NCBI GenBank assembly: GCA_963402885.1
Contig: OY727094.1
Span: 9,054,501-9,118,500, forward strand
Source: Antedon bifida
Taxonomy: Eukaryota; Echinodermata; Crinoidea; Comatulida; Antedonidae
Length of the DNA: 64,000 nucleotides
Direction: 5' to 3'
Positions 1-13,100 of the stretch are shown one piece after another. The stretch's first letter is position 1. The number at the start of each line of letters is the position of its first letter. The notes beneath the pieces are model-generated. The model was not told the origin of the DNA. It saw only the letters and a program-made list of their open reading frames with translations, and made no database searches. The translations under genes and the position numbers were made by a program.

Positions 1-769
1 CTTAAAAATCTTAAATATGAAATTCATGTTTTCATTAATACTGCCCTCTATATGTTTTTTTTTTAATTTCTACATTGAAATATAGTACTTATATTTATAA
101 TTAGTTGTTTTCAAAGCACTTTGGAATTGTTTTTGAAATGTTAAAGCATTTTTTTAACTATTAAAAAAAATGTCAATGATATACCTATCATTTAGGCCTA
201 TATTGATGGCTTTCCCTAAGGGCTTTGTAACCAAACTCTTTCAGGTCACTTTCCAATGGAACATTCCAAGTAGAGGGATGTTTCAGTAGTAGTAGTAGTA
301 GTAGTAGGCTTTTGTAGAAAAATAGTTTTAAATTTATTTTTTAAAAAAATGTAAACATTTGTAATGTAATTTAAAAAACTTAATTATTTTGTTTATATTT
401 ATTGAATTTCAAAATTCTTTGAAAGTACTAATATAATATTCAACAAATACAATTTTGCTTTTTTTTAAATTATGTATTTTTTAGATTAACATGTTGAATT
501 TATGCTTATATTTTTTATCATTTTATCATTTAACTATGGATTACCATCAATGTTTTTTAGTGTTGCTGCATTTTAGTAATAGTTCTATACTATGTTAGTC
601 TGTTAGTTTAAAAGCATCTTAAGTTTCCCCTGTAAATGAATCGACTATTCCAATTAAAGAGTATGTAGCAAAGTTTTTTCTGACTGACTGGCACAGATTT
701 AGTGGAGTTCAGTAGTTGCTTGTGTAGAAGCTAGGCTTACTACAACCCAATCCCAGGAGCAGCTGCATC
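1..769 (+). other. 5' flank and 5'UTR region of the perlecan gene
   Basis: AT-rich sequence with long T runs and an (AGT)n microsatellite at 285-307. Part of the last 100-150 bases is presumably 5'UTR, but no TATA box or clear transcription start could be fixed. No gene is seen. Confidence 0.5.
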
Positions 770-1199
770 ATGTCCCGCGTTTTTCAACTTTGTGAACTAT
801 ATTTCTTTGCATTTCTTGTAGCTTCTGTTGCGACATCTACAACTGCTCAGCCTAGACCTTGTCGCGGTGATGCGCAGTTCTACTGTTCAAACGGAGACTG
901 TTTAGACTCATTCCGAGTATGCGATGGCTACAGAGATTGCCCGACCGGAGATGATGAACAATCTTGCTCGTGTTCGATACCGGATACATTTGTCTGCGAA
1001 ACAGGAATATGTATCTTGGGCAGCCTGAGATGCGATGGATTTAGTGACTGTTTCGACGGATCCGACGAGATGAATTGCCAACCGGCAACAACATGTAAGA
1101 TTTATGAGTTTAGTTGTGCCAATGGCGAGTGTCGTCCAAACAGTGAACGTTGTGATGGCAAATATGATTGTGCTGATTCTAGTGATGAAGATTCCTGCG
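770..1199 (+). CDS. HSPG2: Perlecan exon 1: signal peptide and LDLa 1-3
   Basis: Residues 1-143. A hydrophobic stretch ([10 protein letters not shown]) ends in a small-residue region before QPRPC, so cleavage is likely near residue 26. Three LDL-receptor class A repeats run C31-C66, C68-C103 and C109-C143, each with six cysteines and an acidic calcium-binding end (SDE, or DDE in repeat 1). Repeat 1 holds an RGD right after its first cysteine. The donor gttagt at 1200 precedes the in-frame TAG, so the exon ends in phase 1. The 5'UTR boundary is not resolved. Confidence 0.92.
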
Positions 1200-4100
1200 G
1201 TTAGTGCATGAATAGACTTTCCTTCCTTTGCTTTTATTAAGCTCTGTCTACACTATCAAACTTTATGTGACAAAAAAATGTGATTTCATATCACTACCAT
1301 ATTTAAGCATATCACTACCATATTTGGTCACATTCCACTTTTTTTGTCAAACTAGTTTGATAGTGTAGATAAAGCTTTAGAATAGAAAATGAGCAAACAA
1401 GCGCCATCTAAAACCAAGCTAATTCTTTTTAAGCCAGTTTTCACTAGGCAAATTTGTTTGCCGAGGAATTAATCGTTGAAAGTGAATAGCTGTGATTTTC
1501 ATTTTATTTGCTGAGCTTTTTTTTTTTGATTCGCATGAGTGGTCAACATTACGTGACAAACTCATTTCCTTACCTCTGATTGGTTGAATAATTTTTCGCT
1601 TCGCAAACAGTAGAGACTATTCAAACTACCAATTTCACTGAAAAACTTAAGGAACTAGAATCACAATTTTAAATCACGTTTATGCTATTTTGAATGTTCG
1701 TAATAATAGAAGGATAGGCTTATTTGTTATCATATTTTTGTTTTATCATTATTATCCATACACAATTTCATAAAATTTGTAATTTTTTCTCACAAATAAT
1801 ACAAACATTTGTTAAGAGACGAGCAATAAAATAATTGTTCTTTCTCATTTGGTCAGAATTTTGCTGACGACACTATGCCTCTCTAATTTTAGTAGGTTAA
1901 AAACACCTACAGACTTTAACCTACGTCACGGAAGCATTACTGGACTTGCTCGCAAAGCTTTTCCAATAAAACGATTCCTAAAAGATTTTGTAAGGCTTTA
2001 TATGGCAATTATTTGTTCATCATACACCTAGAAATACAGTTCTAACCTCAATATCCAAATAGTTTTTTAGCACTGTGTTTTTGTAGTCATCACCTAACCA
2101 ACCTAACATGTAATCCACTTTCATCATCCATAACGTCACTACTTAAAATGTAATAAAATTAAGTATTTTCATATTCTTTTAATACAACTTTCACTTTTAT
2201 GATTTTCTTATAATTCTAATATTTTGTTAAGGACAGATATTCCCATATTTGGTAAGTAACATTTCTGAAGACTGTTTTGATTCTTTAGTCAAAATACTTA
2301 ATTTTAAATAATACAGTAATTGTGCCAACCAATGAAGGCATGATGGGATGGAAAGTGGGAAGCGGTATCCTTCTATAATTTTTAATATTGATTTTTTTTT
2401 TACCTCAAGCTATATAAACACTATTTGCTTCTTTTTATACATTCTGACATTACCTGTAGTTCATTTGTTGTTTTTATAACCCCTAAACGCTGGTAAAATA
2501 GGTGTTTGAAAGCAAATAAAGTATAATAATTGATCATTGTTATGCTCTGTAAACAAGGCTGAACTAAGAACTGTGCTGTTGTACTTTAATACAGTACATA
2601 CCCCAGGGCAGGTAGCCTTGTGTAACCCCCTCTGTATTCTTTACCCATTATTCAGTTCTTTGCTCCTTGATTTGGAAGCTTATTTCTGTGATTGATCAGT
2701 GAATATATTTCTCACAAAATAAATCTTAATTTTAACAAGTATTTAGTATGTAGTCACACATTAAATGAAGGTGCTGTTTAATGTAGAATAATACAGTTAC
2801 ATATAATGTTTTTTGGCATGGTAGATCTTAATTTTTATCTAGCACATAAAAGCTTCACTCCTGCAATGACCCAGTAGTGGAACGCAGATGCTTACATTTC
2901 TTCCAGGGCCCTATGTTGAATTCTTAATCTATTACTAATTTTTTTTATTAGTGACTGGAAACAGTCGCCAAGTCTCATAATAAATACTTAAAGTCTGTAA
3001 GTCTTAATTCAGTGGCTGTCATCCTGTATAGTTGTCACGGTTAATGATCTTATACTAAACCCGCCAATCAATATACTACTGTGCATATGCTTCCCCTCTC
3101 CCTTTCCCTCCCACTTTCTCTCCCTCCCCCTTTCTCTTCCTTCTCCTTTCAATTAAATTAAATTCAATTTCTTTATTGCTGCAAATGCCATCAAGGGCTA
3201 ATATCCGCTTAAACATACTACATCATACAAACATATACATATTTACATTTAAAATTGTTGTTATCATTACTATAGTTATTATTGTCATACTACTGTTGTT
3301 TTTATTATTATAATAATTATTATTTCCCTTCCTCACCTCTTTCCTCTCCCTTTACTTTCTCACCCACTTTCCCTTCTTCCTTCCTCTCTCTTCCCCCCTC
3401 TCTCCCCCTCTCCCTTCTTCCTCCTCCTCTCTTAACCAGGCACGGATTTAGACGGAGATAGGCAGGCTTTAGCTCCCCTCTACCAAATTGAACAACCATG
3501 TCTTTATCACCTCTTTTTAAGAATAAAATATCAGTAATGTCTACGCATTGAATGCAAAACAAAACACTGTGAACTGTGTGTGAAGAACACACAGAATATG
3601 CGCATCTCTAACGCAAGAAATGTTATGTTTATGTTGCTGTGTTTACCGGCAGAACCTCTCCCCCTTTGTTAAATAGGCTTCCGGTAAATCTTTCAACTCA
3701 ACTCGTGGAACAACGTTTATGTTATTGTGCGAACATTACTATTTTGTTTGCTCCTATTGTAAAGTTTTTACCAACTTCTGAGTCATTAACCTTTGGAGAA
3801 TTGTAGTTCAGCTGGCAAGAAATACTAATAATGCTCATTAATGTCGTTCCTCTGGAGACTTTTTCTCAATTGAATTCGTCATCATCTACAATAAGAAGCA
3901 GATTATCCTTTAAAAAACATGGCTTCTAAAATCAAAATGTGACATTATTGTTGATAAATCTGATTATTCTCCATCAACGTCAATTTATCATTATCAACAA
4001 CAATAAGAAAGCATATTAAGCAAATTAATATAAATTTAATATTATAGCTTCCGAAAACAAATTAAAAAGTAATTTGTATTATTGTTAACTTTATATCCCA

Positions 4101-7100
4101 TTATATATTCTGATAGCTGCCGTCTTTGTTAATGCCGTACTAGGAGGAGGATATTAAAATCCCATCTAAGTACAATTTTCAATCATTTTAATTCAAATTT
4201 ACATCGTAAACTGATGTACTGATGGTGGTGAAAATGCTAACTTACCAATCCTAGGGGAGATGCTCCAACTCCCAATTTAACAATTTTGGGAGGTTTACAT
4301 ATTGTTATACAATTTGACACGTTTTAACAGATTTGTATGCTTTTTAATCTCATAGAAAAAATAACTTGCGCAATCGGCATTTCAATGTTTACAAGAGGTG
4401 CGTCACACATTTTAGCAACTAATCGGATGTCTGTATCAAATACAAAAATAATCTTCTATAAAACAGAATTCAGACAGTAAACATGGGTTTGAAAAATATT
4501 TTATTCTAAAAGCAAAATTTTGGGAGATATTGTTAATATTCTAAAGATTGGAGGATTGGATGTACATTCAAGAGGATCATCATAGTATTGGCCTAAAACA
4601 ATTTAGAATAAAATAGATATTAACCAGTGGTTCAATACAGTCCACAGTGCTTGCAGAGTATAAATAGTCCCCCACCCCCTCCCCATTTGGGTGAAAAGAA
4701 CCCCCTGTAACAACCCTGGCTGCAAACAAACATGCACAATTGTTTTCGATTTTGTTGTCATCAATCAAGTTAAACTAATTAATTTAAATCATTATTGTTT
4801 ACTGTTCTTTCATTCTTGGTATTTTGTCCATAAATCATAACACATTGACCCCATCCTCCACCTTTCATAGTTATAAATCAATTTACTGTATTTATATGGC
4901 TTCTCTGTATCATCATCTTTTGGCATTCATCAAGCTGTAAAGATTGATAGATGTAAATCCTACCTATGTACAGCACCTACCTATCAAAAAGTACTGTATG
5001 CACAAAAATATGGAAATGTACGTACTATAACAACAATTTTATATTTTATACTCTTAAAAGATAGGTTTCTTTACAGATTATTTAGAATAAACAAATGCTT
5101 GCATACGATGGTTAGATATGAATATGAAACATACCTAATAATTAATTTTCTGAAAATTACTGAAAAATATGGTACAATTAAGTTTTAAAAAAAATAGATA
5201 ACAAAATTAACATTTCAAAAATCATTTGGCTGCCAGCGTCTAAATAATATTTGTTTTACAAATTCTTTTATTGGTTTGTATTTAGAAATAACTTATATAA
5301 ATGTTATTCATATTTAATAGTTTATACAGGTTCCCACCATGGCATCCTGAAAATGTACTAATGAGAATTTTATGATTATAAATCATGACCCATCAATATG
5401 AAAGATGACCCCATCAATATGAAATATGACTGGCCTTCTGCTGAACCAACATCATTTTGAACCCCTTGCTCATCGTAAATATTTCTCAAACCTGTTATTC
5501 CCATTTCTTTTTCTTCATTACATCTACTCTTTTTTCTTTTCTTTCATCATATACTGTATATTTAAATGTACATTTACATCTGTTTTTAGAATTTAAATCA
5601 TAACATTGTAATTTGCAATATTGGTTGTACCTTATCACGCAATACATGGCTCCAGTATCAAATACAATTTTGGAATCCTGTCTTGATTTTGTAGGCCTTC
5701 TGGTTTCTCACTCAAGTGTAATCTATTCTATCATTCAAACTGTGATAATTAAGTTGAACTTGAAAAGCTTTCCAAGGTCTTCCAGATTCCAATTGTCTAC
5801 ATTATGACATTCTGTAATTCTCATAATTGATTTAATGCGATTGTTTATTGATTTTTTACAAGAAAATGTTTTTGACAAATCTTACTTAACCTATCGGTAG
5901 TAGTACAATTATCCCTATAGGTAGTAGTACAATTATCGATGTTTCCTAGTTTTAAACCCGGAAGATAATTATTATAAGTTGTCAAATCCGTGGGAAAAGT
6001 AAGTTTCCCTGGATTTTATGTTTGCATCGTCCAGCCTAAAAAACATGTTTCCTCAATAATATCCTTCGCTCTGGACTTTTTTTCAGTCAGGCTAAAAACT
6101 CAAATGTTCAGTTTGACCAAGTAAGGTCTAAAGCCTGTTTTCTAAATAACAAATTATATTTACAAGAATCAGAACATGTGTTAAGATTGGTTTTTCAATT
6201 TCTTCACATAGATAAAAAGACATAGAAAAAATATACTTCGGCTACTAACCAATCAGATGATTTTTTAATTTTCCAATGTCATAGTTGTTTATTGTCTTTT
6301 TATGGTCACAATTCGTTTACTAATATAATAACTGTTTTAAAATAATTGTTTGTCTTTTCATCATCATGCATTATAATTTTATCATTTTATTTTTAAATAT
6401 TATCTTAATAATTAAATAAATTACTTGTAATAATAATCTTCAGATCTTCCACCAAATGTTTGTGGTGACAATCAATTCCGCTGTTTGCAAGATTTTGAAT
6501 GCATCGATGAAAGATTTGTCTGTGATAGATACTTTGACTGTGATGACGATTCAGATGAAGACAACTGTGGTGGTAAGTGTACAATTTGACATGTACTTTA
6601 TTCCAATAAATAATGATTATAAGTACACATCTTATTAAGTAACAGTAATAACATATGTACACAGTAGTACAGATATGAGTTACATCAAGAGTTAGTACCA
6701 GTTTCATTTTACAAGGTCCCTTCTGAAATTAAGTTCATTAATTTAATGGCCTCCAGAAATATTAATTTAGTTGAAAAATGTATAAATTTATTGTTTGTGC
6801 ATTTAAAAAAAGATATAATTCATTTTAAATCTAATGTTTGTATTTAATATGTATATACGTACAAACTAAGTACATATTATTAAATAAATTAAGTAAGTAA
6901 GTAAGTAAACATTGAATAAATAAATGCACATTTGAATTAAAGTACATACTTATACTTATAGTTAAAGTATATAGTATATAAAGTACATTAGAATAATCAA
7001 CTAACATTTAACTAGGAAACTTATAGAGTAAGTAGTACACACAATTAACTGAAATAAAATGTTGTAAAATAGTATAGGAAAACAAGTAACAGTTACAAAT

Positions 7101-10100
7101 AAGTAATTGGAAACTTAAAACTATCAAACATTTATTTTATTGTATAGTTATGAATATTAACCTTTTATGAAAAACTTTAACTTTTAACTTTTGACTGTTA
7201 TGCACACACCAACACAACATAAGCAGGTGTGAGGTGGTAAGTGTAGGATACCCTATGCTCCTATTATTGATTGAATGTATTTGATAAAATGTTAGGGATA
7301 AATGTTTTCATAATGATATAAGTATTCAAAGGAGTAATACTTCTCTCTACCAAGAATAAATTCTTGTATGTATGTTAATTTTATATGGAATATAATGATG
7401 TTTTAAATAATAAATTTGAAAAAAAATACCTATGATTACGGAAAAAACCCACTCTCCCCTGCTACAGTATGTCTTGCTTGCTTGTATTCCAGTCACCGAT
7501 ACCCACAACATTGTCATTTTTTGTCAATACTTTGCCTTTAAATTTATCAATTATATATTATTATATTTACAGTAGATTTTTCAAAATTGTTCTTTCCTTT
7601 AGTAGTTTTGACGAAAATATTTTGGTAATATAATGTATGAATCAGTATGCTGTTCAAAAGTATTTTTAAGTAATAAAAGTCACACAGATCTGGTTGAATT
7701 TCATTTAGGAATTTTAACAGACTGATATTGCTAACAAATATGTATATTGGCTTTCAGACAAATTATCCTTTTGGTGTTCTCAAAGGTGATAAAAAAGTTC
7801 AAGAATTGATTTGGGAAAGTAGGCAATAAATAGTAGGAGACATGCAATGGTGCTTCCAGTGTTGGCTGTTCTTTTTTTTGTATAAACTTTGAACTTCTAT
7901 TTACAGTTTTTAGTCATCTATTTAGGGCCTGTTTCTGCTGCAACTGCTCAAAATACAGTATAAAATACGGTATTTTTTATACCGTATTTTTTAGTACCCC
8001 GTTTCTGCTAACAATACTTCTTGGGTGGTCGTGTTAAATTTCATCCTTTTTACCCAAATTGCCATTCATTTTAATTTGGTCGATAATTAAAAGTCGCAAT
8101 AAAGGAAGTTTTACTCACTTTCAACAGGCTAGCCCTAGTGATGTTGTGAGAGCACAGAAAACATCGTAATGGGGACAACTAAATTCGTTGCTCCCCGAGT
8201 TATTGTCTTTTGCAATGTTGTACTGCTTTCGCAGGCTCTTAGCTTTGAGTTTACATGCTTTGGAGACAAGTCTATTCCGTACTCCTGCTTTATTTTTTTA
8301 GAAATGTCTTTATAAATGTGGTTGTCCCTTTTATTACCTTTTAGTTGGCCAGACATTTAGCTTCCCCTCCCCCTCCTTCCCCACACCCTCCTTCCCCACA
8401 CAGATTTATATAGTAAATACTGTGACGTCTTTCGCTCCACATTTTCGCCGAATATATCTATACAGCTAACAGCAACAGAAAATAAAAAGACGATGTTGAC
8501 CTCATGTCGTAGGTCAAACAAAATACGGTATTTTTTATTGGCAGCAGAAAAGGGTACAAAAAATACGGTATAAATTTGTAAATACCGTATTTTATCCACA
8601 AATTTTGTGGGGAAAATACGGTATACAAAATACGGTATTTTTTTTATGAGCGCAGTTTCTGCTGTCAACAAAATATGGTATAAATACGGTATTCAAAAAA
8701 TACCGTATAAAATACGGTATTTTCTTGGCAGCAGAAACAGGGCCCTAGTTACATATTATGGAGATTTAAATTTGCGACGATTTCCAAGTTCTTTTTCCAG
8801 TCTGTTAGAACTAGTTCAGTTTTTTGCAACAACCTTAAAAACCCAAAAAGTTTCAAATGAGTATGTATTTATTTATTTATTTATTTATTTTATTTTATTT
8901 TATATATATTTGTCCTCAAGCTTAACTGGAAACTGAGGAAATTCGGATTAGGCCCTCCACGGACCCACGGCGGCCAGCAGTGCAGCGCCTACCATATCAG
9001 CACACCGGGAGACGATCCCCTACTCTTTTCGAATAGTGTACCAAGTTCTTTAACGTGCACTGTTAAGTACACGGGACCAACGGCTTTACATCCCATCCGA
9101 AGGATGAGGCAATGAGAGTAAAGCATCTTGCCTAAGGATGCAATTAGTATGGTACAGATAACCTCGAACACATGCCTATCACATGCTAGTCCGATATTAC
9201 CCTTACACCATCACTCTCCAGTATATACAGCACCCGCCGCGATTTCTGAACGGTCTCCCATCCAGAACGCAACCGGGCCCAACGTTGCTTAACTTCGGTG
9301 ATCTGACGAGAACCGGTGTTTCAACGCAGTATTGCCGTATGTGATAAGTTTTAAGCAATTTAAGTTAAAACGGATAGATAGAGATGGGTAAACAAAAGGA
9401 AAGAGGGCCCCCCCCCCCCCACAAAAAAAAAGAACGAAAACCATACTGCTTTGTTGACTTTACTACCAATTAAGGAGCTTACAAAATTGATAGAGTTGTG
9501 ATTTACAGGAAAGGTTGGAAGTTGTGTGTTCTGTAGTGAACGTTCTTTTTAAGTTTAGGAACCATAACTAAGGTCAACAGGGAATATTTTAAGGTTAGTT
9601 GGAGATTCATACAATGAAGGAACAATTTAATGCATCACTACATATTACTCAGGTAAACTCATAAAGTGGAATTGTTGCTTGTAGTTTATTTATCCATGTG
9701 TGCGAAAGGGCGTGGCTAGGGATCAATCAATCAATCAAACATTGTTAATGATGAAGCTAATGGTTACAATAATGTATTTTCCTAGTATTAAATGCTTATA
9801 ATTGCAACATCTGATATGCTTATGTCTGTAATTGTAAATCAGTAAGCACGTCTTATAAACAAGCAAAAAATGCATAATATGATCCTCATGATGAGTCATT
9901 CTTAGTTTACATTTACTGCCAATGTTTTCTGCCTTACTGCCAGTGTGATCTTTAGTTACCTTAGTGCCAATAGGGTCTTACATTTGGTTTACTTTACTGC
10001 CAAATGTGGTCTTTGCCTTACTGTTATTGTCTTTAGTTTCCTTGACTAAAATGTGGGCTCTACCGTACTGCCAGTGTGGTCTTTAGTTTACCTTACTGCC

Positions 10101-13100
10101 AAAAGGGGTCTTTACCTTTCTGCCAGTGTGGTTTTTAGTTTACCTTACTGCCAAAAGGGGTCTTTACCTTTCTGCCAGTGTGGTTTTTAGTTTACCTTAC
10201 TGCCAAAAGGGTCTTTACCTTTCTGCCAGTGTGGTTTTTAGTTTACCTTACTGCCAAAAGGGGTCTTTACCTTTCTGCCAGTGTGGTTTTTTGTTTACAT
10301 TACTGCCAAAAGGGTCTTTACCTTTCTGCCAGTGTGGTTTTTAGTTTACCTTACTGCCAAAGGGGTCTTTACCTTTCTGCCATTAGGGTCTTTAGATACC
10401 TTACTGCTATTAGGGTCTTACTGTCAGATGGGATCTAACTTTAGGACCTAAGCATTGATGTGTCGCTGGTCATCGCCAGGACCTAAAAACTATCAAAACT
10501 GTATCAAAGACTGGAGGAGGAAGCACATCACAACCTCTCTGGATCTCGCATTAAATTAACTTGATCTGACTTCATTGGTTGTCGCAAACCTTACTTGTAA
10601 AAAAAATATCACAGAGTATAAGAATAACAAAAAATAGTAATCTAATATAAAACAAATTAATTGATCAAATTTGTGTGCTATTCTTTAGCCGTTTATAGAA
10701 AAACTACCCACAATGTGTCACATAATCCATATGAGCACTGGAATGCATTCCAAAATGCAATGGTCAAATTTTCAAGACCTTTAACTCTGTTCAGACCATA
10801 TGAATTTAATTAATGTTTTTCACATGGGCTTATCAATTTATCTAAGATTGTTTTCCATTGTTTAAATTTATGATTTAATCTGCATAATATTAGCTACTGT
10901 TTAAGTGTTGTCTTAGTTTACATAAATACCTTCTGTTGTTTTCAAAGCTGCGGTCCCTACCGAGACAGGTTTTCGACCGAAAATTTATCAAAATAAAATT
11001 ATTTTCTTTGTAAATAGTAACTGCACCCGCTGGGTATGTCCTCAGCTACTGATAAGAAAGAATAACAAGATGCTTTTTTATTTTTAATAGGGAAGATTAT
11101 GATATTTAATAGCTTTATATGTATTTAGTTGCTAACGTGAGGTGTGTGATCTTAGGCCTTTGATAGTTAATCATTTGAAGGTTTAACATCAAGCTGATGA
11201 ATAATATTACATATTATGTTTCAATACCCCAAAGCTAAGAAAAAGATTTGTTTAAATGTTTAGCCGACCAATTTTGTTTTTGTTGCATCCACAAATTAAA
11301 GAGTAGAGAGAGCATTTTTAATTATGAAAATGTTGCTGTAGACGGGTATAAATTTGTAAAAATTGCATTTCACACAAACGCAAAAGAATTACAATAAATA
11401 CAAGAACAAAATTAATAATTCCCTTAATTTAAAGAGAATTCTAATTAGGTGAATGACCAAGGTTTATTTATTTATTATGGCCCTACAGTTTTCTGTTTTT
11501 ACTAGGAAATATTCCTAAATTGATGTACTGTATAATACTTTGTTTTATTTTTGTTTTGATTGTTTGTTTGTTTGTTGTTTATTTCAATCAATCAATCAAT
11601 TATAGAACATGGCTATATAGTTGCAAACAAATAAATATATTGGTGACTTCACAAATACATTATATTCAAATCCTAGGTTATCTATACCTTCAATGAGCTT
11701 AATTATTAAATAGCATGTCCTCTGTCACATTTATTTGCATCATATTTAGCTCAGTTGAGCACTTGATTTATTTTTATGTCATCTATTAGCAAAAGATATT
11801 AAAATATTTGAAGGTATGTGTAGACAACTTTAGAATGCCCTTAAGATAAACTAGTTAGTTGAATGTTTCTTATAGGCCTACATTGTTTTATGAACTCTTC
11901 GCCCACCAACAAAATGAAATTGTAGACAGTGATGTTTATGACCTTTAGTTAACAGAGAATAAAGTCTTGTTAAGAAACAAAAACCATTCCTCTCACATGC
12001 TAGTTCAATATCTCTTGCCATACACCATTGCTCAACCATTCCAACATTATGTATGAAAAAATGTACACTAAATGACATGAAAATATCGATACTTTCAAAT
12101 TATACAGCATACTGTACAAAGGCTCATGAAGACCACCCAAAACTATTTTTTCCGAGATAAACGAGGGGAAAACAAAAATCAAAACAATATATCCACATTT
12201 GCTTTTGAATTCATTTCAGAGGATTTCAAAAAATGTATAAACCAGATATGTCTTTATATCTAGATAGTGCACCTGTCAAGTTACATTTTGACATCAAAAT
12301 GTTTGTGTTGATTACAGTATAATACATATAAGGGCTTGTCTATGCGATCATCTCTATTGTGCGACATAAATTCAAGAATTAGTGCTGTTATAAGTACCAT
12401 ATTGAAAGGGTTTCAATGTGCAAGCTGACTTGAACATACTCCAGTAAGGTGTCTACATATTTGAATATTCAGTTAATTTCATGGTTGTTCTTCCATGGAC
12501 ATGCACATACAAAAATAGTTATTTAAAAAATGTTTAGGTCTTCCAAGCCACACAGCCTATAAATCTCAACATGGAATCGCCCACGAAACCTTTTTTACCC
12601 TATCCACCCGTTAACTCCTTAACTTGTTGATACCTAAGCCTAATCCCTACATTCTTCTTGTCCTGTATTTGTCACACAGCATAAATAAGAAGAATATTAA
12701 GATTTCTTTTGGAAGTTTTTGTTGATAATAAAACATGCAATATAATTGATTAAAAATAAAGCTTTGTTTCCATTTGGATACAGCGACTTAGGCACAACAG
12801 TAATTTGACCAATCACAAGCAACAGTTTGGATGAACCATTGCAACAGGATTGGTAATTTACTTTGTGTGCTTCCGTCCGTCCGTTCGTGTGTTGCATCCA
12901 AGTTAGAACCAAGCGTAAGCCATTGCACTGTAGAGTACTAAACCTTTTGTAACCTTTAAGTGGCAAGTCCGAATGCGCAATTATTCAGTTGTCACTCCTG
13001 GACGTATTTAAAAGATAAATTCTAGTGTGTGTCATTTATACCATAATACAGTAGTCTAATTGTTGAATCTCTGTTTATATTATACAATGAGCTGTATCTT

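Larger units (their letters stand above)
1200..6443 (+). other. Intron 1
   Basis: 5.2 kb between LDLa 3 and LDLa 4. Holds MITE copy 1 (1239-1376), two polypyrimidine tracts (3088-3150 and 3325-3432), a short duplicated tag (ggtagtagtacaattatc, 5894-5937) and otherwise AT-rich sequence. No cysteine-rich reading frame or SEA-like segment was seen. Confidence 0.8.

Noticed and set aside
1200-1203. TAG stop ending the first reading frame as the end of a short three-LDLa protein
   Set aside because: A gttagt donor precedes it and exon 2 continues the LDLa array in matching phase 1, so the stop is intronic.
3320-3592. Minus-strand Arg/Glu/Gly-rich reading frame
   Set aside because: It is the complement of a polypyrimidine tract; low complexity and no gene features.
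9227-9342. Functional 5S rRNA gene
   Set aside because: Many substitutions and direct fusion to a SINE body; better read as a SINE head.
10126-10438. Two overlapping repetitive reading frames
   Set aside because: They follow the 52-bp minisatellite in two frames; no start context, splice logic or domain.
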